Notes under the pieces: model-generated
Databases searched by the model: none
Told to the model about the DNA's origin: nothing
What the model saw: the letters and a program-made list of their open reading frames with translations, nothing else
Made by a program: the position numbers and the translations under genes
Part shown: in pieces, positions 8,103 through 9,343 of the stretch
How the letters are laid out: every line of letters starts with the position of its first letter
How positions within the stretch are numbered: position 1 is the first letter of the stretch
From: Gammaproteobacteria bacterium
Lineage (GTDB): Bacteria; Pseudomonadota; Gammaproteobacteria; GCA-001735895
Assembly: GCA_027293245.1 (NCBI GenBank)
Contig: JAPUFZ010000008.1
Location: 1-9,343, forward strand
Reading direction: 5' to 3'
Length of the DNA stretch: 9,343 nucleotides

Positions 8103-8912
8103 TTGGACTTGCTTAATCTACCTCGATTAGATAAATCTGCAATTAAAAAATCCTTCAATCGTGCAGCTAAAGGCTACAATAGTGCGGCTATATTGCAGAA
8201 AGAAGTATTGAACAGGCTTTTGCAGCGTTTGCAGTACATTCGCCACCAGCCGACCAGCCTGGTCGATATTGGATGTGGTACCGGCCAGGCCGTGGCCGGC
8301 TTACAAAAGACTTATCCGCGCTGCAAAATTATCAGTCTGGACCTGGCATATTCGATGCTCCGGGAAACCAGCCAGCAGTATGGCCTGCTACGTAAAAAGC
8401 GGCTGGTGAACTCGGACATGGAAACCATGCCTTTCGCCGATAACAGTTTTGATTTGCTGTTCTCGAATCTGGCATTACAATGGGTTAACGATCTGGGTGG
8501 CACCTTGCACGAATTTGCCCGCATCGGTCGAAGCGGTGGCCTGTTGATGTTCGCGACCCTGGGTCCCGGGACGCTGAAAGAGTTGCGCGAGAGCTGGTTC
8601 GAGATCGATCGAAATCCACATGTGCATCTATTTATCGATATGCACGATATAGGGGATGCAATGATGGCTGCCGGGTTCTCGCAACCGGTGGTCGATGCGG
8701 AAACCATCCGCCTTGAATACCAGGAGTTTGGCCAGATATTTAAAGACCTGAAAGATACCGGCGCCAGTAACGCGGATATAAATCGAAACAGGGGGCTAAC
8801 TACAGCTGCGAGATTTAAACGCCTGGAACAATGTTACCGGCAACTGGGGTACGATGCGGGGAAATTCATTGTCAGCTACGAAATAGTCTATGGACATGCC
8901 TGGCTACCCTAG
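8103..8912 (+). CDS. bioC: Malonyl-[acyl-carrier protein] O-methyltransferase BioC
   Basis: BioC methylates the free carboxyl of malonyl-ACP using SAM, disguising it so that the fatty acid machinery can build the pimeloyl chain of biotin. The 269 residues fit the family. The N-terminus DKSAIKKSFNRAAKGYNSAA (10-29) matches the BioC lead-in. SAM motif I is VDIGCGTGQ at 54-62, and D80 is the likely ribose-binding acidic residue. SDMETMPFADNSFDLLFSNL (104-123), continuing as ALQW, then TLGPGTLKELRESW (152-165), the PHVHLFIDMHDIGDAM region (172-187), LKDTGASN (216-223) and the terminal YEIVYGHAW are typical of BioC rather than of general methyltransferases. The start is TTG. No other bio gene is present; BioH or another esterase would be needed elsewhere. 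It ends 29 bp from the convergent DUF2909 gene. Confidence 0.88.
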   Translation: MDLLNLPRLDKSAIKKSFNRAAKGYNSAAILQKEVLNRLLQRLQYIRHQPTSLVDIGCGTGQAVAGLQKTYPRCKIISLDLAYSMLRETSQQYGLLRKKRLVNSDMETMPFADNSFDLLFSNLALQWVNDLGGTLHEFARIGRSGGLLMFATLGPGTLKELRESWFEIDRNPHVHLFIDMHDIGDAMMAAGFSQPVVDAETIRLEYQEFGQIFKDLKDTGASNADINRNRGLTTAARFKRLEQCYRQLGYDAGKFIVSYEIVYGHAWLP

Positions 8913-8941
8913 AGGGTGTGTGGATTATTACGGAGGGGAAC

Positions 8942-9160
8942 TCAGGGGGAAGATGGTAGCAGGCCGTGCGGCTGTATCCAGCCCATTAAAAAAGATACCA
9001 CCAGCAGCACAAATAGCGCTATCGACAATACTATTCGAATGGTTAAAAATTTTACGGTACGATTCGTCTCGCCACGGTCTTTGATCAGGCTTACCATGCC
9101 GGCTCCGAGACTGATGAGTATCAGTGCTAACAGTAGCAAGATTATAATTTTTATGATCAC
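8942..9160 (-). CDS. Twin transmembrane protein, DUF2909 type
   Basis: This is a 72-residue protein with two hydrophobic helices, about 2-26 and 37-61, joined by a short polar loop KDRGETNRT (27-35). The layout and the KD(R/K)G turn resemble the DUF2909 twin-helix proteins found beside cytochrome c oxidase assembly genes (coxC, SURF1, ctaA, cyoE). The function is unknown; a role in assembly of the terminal oxidase in the inner membrane is inferred only from neighbourhood. The start is GTG at 9160, the first start after an in-frame stop at 9176-9178. No ribosome binding site is visible. It is divergent from the probable SURF1 gene and convergent with bioC. It was recognised from pattern, not by alignment. 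Confidence 0.75.
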   Translation of the reverse strand: MIIKIIILLLLALILISLGAGMVSLIKDRGETNRTVKFLTIRIVLSIALFVLLVVSFLMGWIQPHGLLPSSP

Positions 9161-9172
9161 TAGTAATGTTGA

Positions 9173-9202
9173 ATTTTATTTCGGAATTAAACCACTGGGC
9201 AA
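9173..9202 (-). promoter_or_regulatory. Candidate promoter of the DUF2909 gene
   Basis: On the minus strand, TTGCCC (complement of 9197-9202) and TAAAAT (complement of 9173-9178) are 18 bases apart. Transcription would start near 9166, only about six bases before the GTG codon. That would give an almost leaderless mRNA and fits the absence of a ribosome binding site. The match is moderate. Confidence 0.3.
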
Positions 9203-9284
9203 AGACCAACCCGCCCTGGTCCGCGCTGTGATCGACTCCAGTTTTTACAGGATTTAGTTTACTCGATGAAGCCAACATCGCGAT

Positions 9285-9343
9285 ATGATTATTTTTAAGC
9301 GGCGATTCAAGCCGACCCCGCGGGCCATTGTGATTACCCTGGT
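9285..9343 (+). CDS. Probable SURF1 family cytochrome oxidase assembly protein, first 19 codons (cut by right edge)
   Basis: Only MIIFKRRFKPTPRAIVITL is present, followed by two bases of the next codon. A short basic stretch (KRRFKP) leading into a hydrophobic segment is how SURF1 proteins begin before their first membrane helix. SURF1 helps insert haem a into subunit I of cytochrome c oxidase. The main support is position: in Pseudomonas-type cox clusters a DUF2909 gene lies on the opposite strand just before SURF1. The ATG at 9285 has no clear ribosome binding site. With so little sequence, the identity is an inference. Confidence 0.5.
   Translation, partial: MIIFKRRFKPTPRAIVITL

Noticed and set aside
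8906..8917. ACCC-TAGA-GGGT as a terminator at the end of bioC
   Set aside because: Only four base pairs and no T-run follows.
8916..9278. Frames of about 113-116 codons on both strands over the DUF2909 region
   Set aside because: They overlap the 72-residue twin-helix frame, which alone shows a sensible membrane-protein pattern. No domains are recognisable in the others.

Overview
The window looks like a piece of a gammaproteobacterial chromosome. The predicted proteins (PBP1a/PonA, HemE, GltD, RpsU, TsaD, PlsY, BioC) read as close relatives of the E. coli and Pseudomonas versions. Two neighbourhoods are also typical of that class: pilM divergent from ponA, and rpsU divergent from tsaD with plsY beyond. 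I see no phage, insertion sequence, CRISPR array, tRNA or rRNA. The species cannot be named from the sequence.

Layout. (1) 1-175, minus: the 5' end of pilM (type IV pilus assembly), running off the left edge. (2) 351-2873, plus: ponA/mrcA, a full-length bifunctional peptidoglycan synthase, divergent from pilM across an AT-rich 175-bp spacer. (3) 2870-6076, minus: a tight run rpsU, yqeY, gltD, hemE, transcribed leftwards and meeting ponA tail to tail with overlapping stop codons. (4) 6212-7231, plus: tsaD, divergent from rpsU. (5) 7250-7837, minus: plsY, convergent with tsaD. (6) 7838-8102: a 265-bp spacer with a perfect TATAAT, a compact multi-hairpin segment and an intrinsic terminator. It looks like a small RNA gene or an attenuating leader. 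(7) 8103-8912, plus: bioC. (8) 8942-9160, minus: a 72-residue twin-membrane-helix protein (DUF2909 type). (9) 9285-right edge, plus: the start of a probable SURF1 gene.

The genes are mostly housekeeping: cell wall synthesis, haem, glutamate, translation and the t6A tRNA modification, phospholipid and biotin synthesis, and cytochrome oxidase assembly. No single pathway links them. The window looks like several conserved gene blocks joined in a less common order. gltD lacks gltB beside it, rpsU-yqeY is not followed by dnaG-rpoD, gltD-hemE sits on the ponA side rather than the pilQ-aroKB side, and bioC sits where coxC is expected beside DUF2909/SURF1.

Six of the eleven genes appear to start with GTG or TTG. 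I found no convincing new multi-gene system. The best candidate for something undescribed is the structured RNA-like element at about 7946-8039 upstream of bioC.
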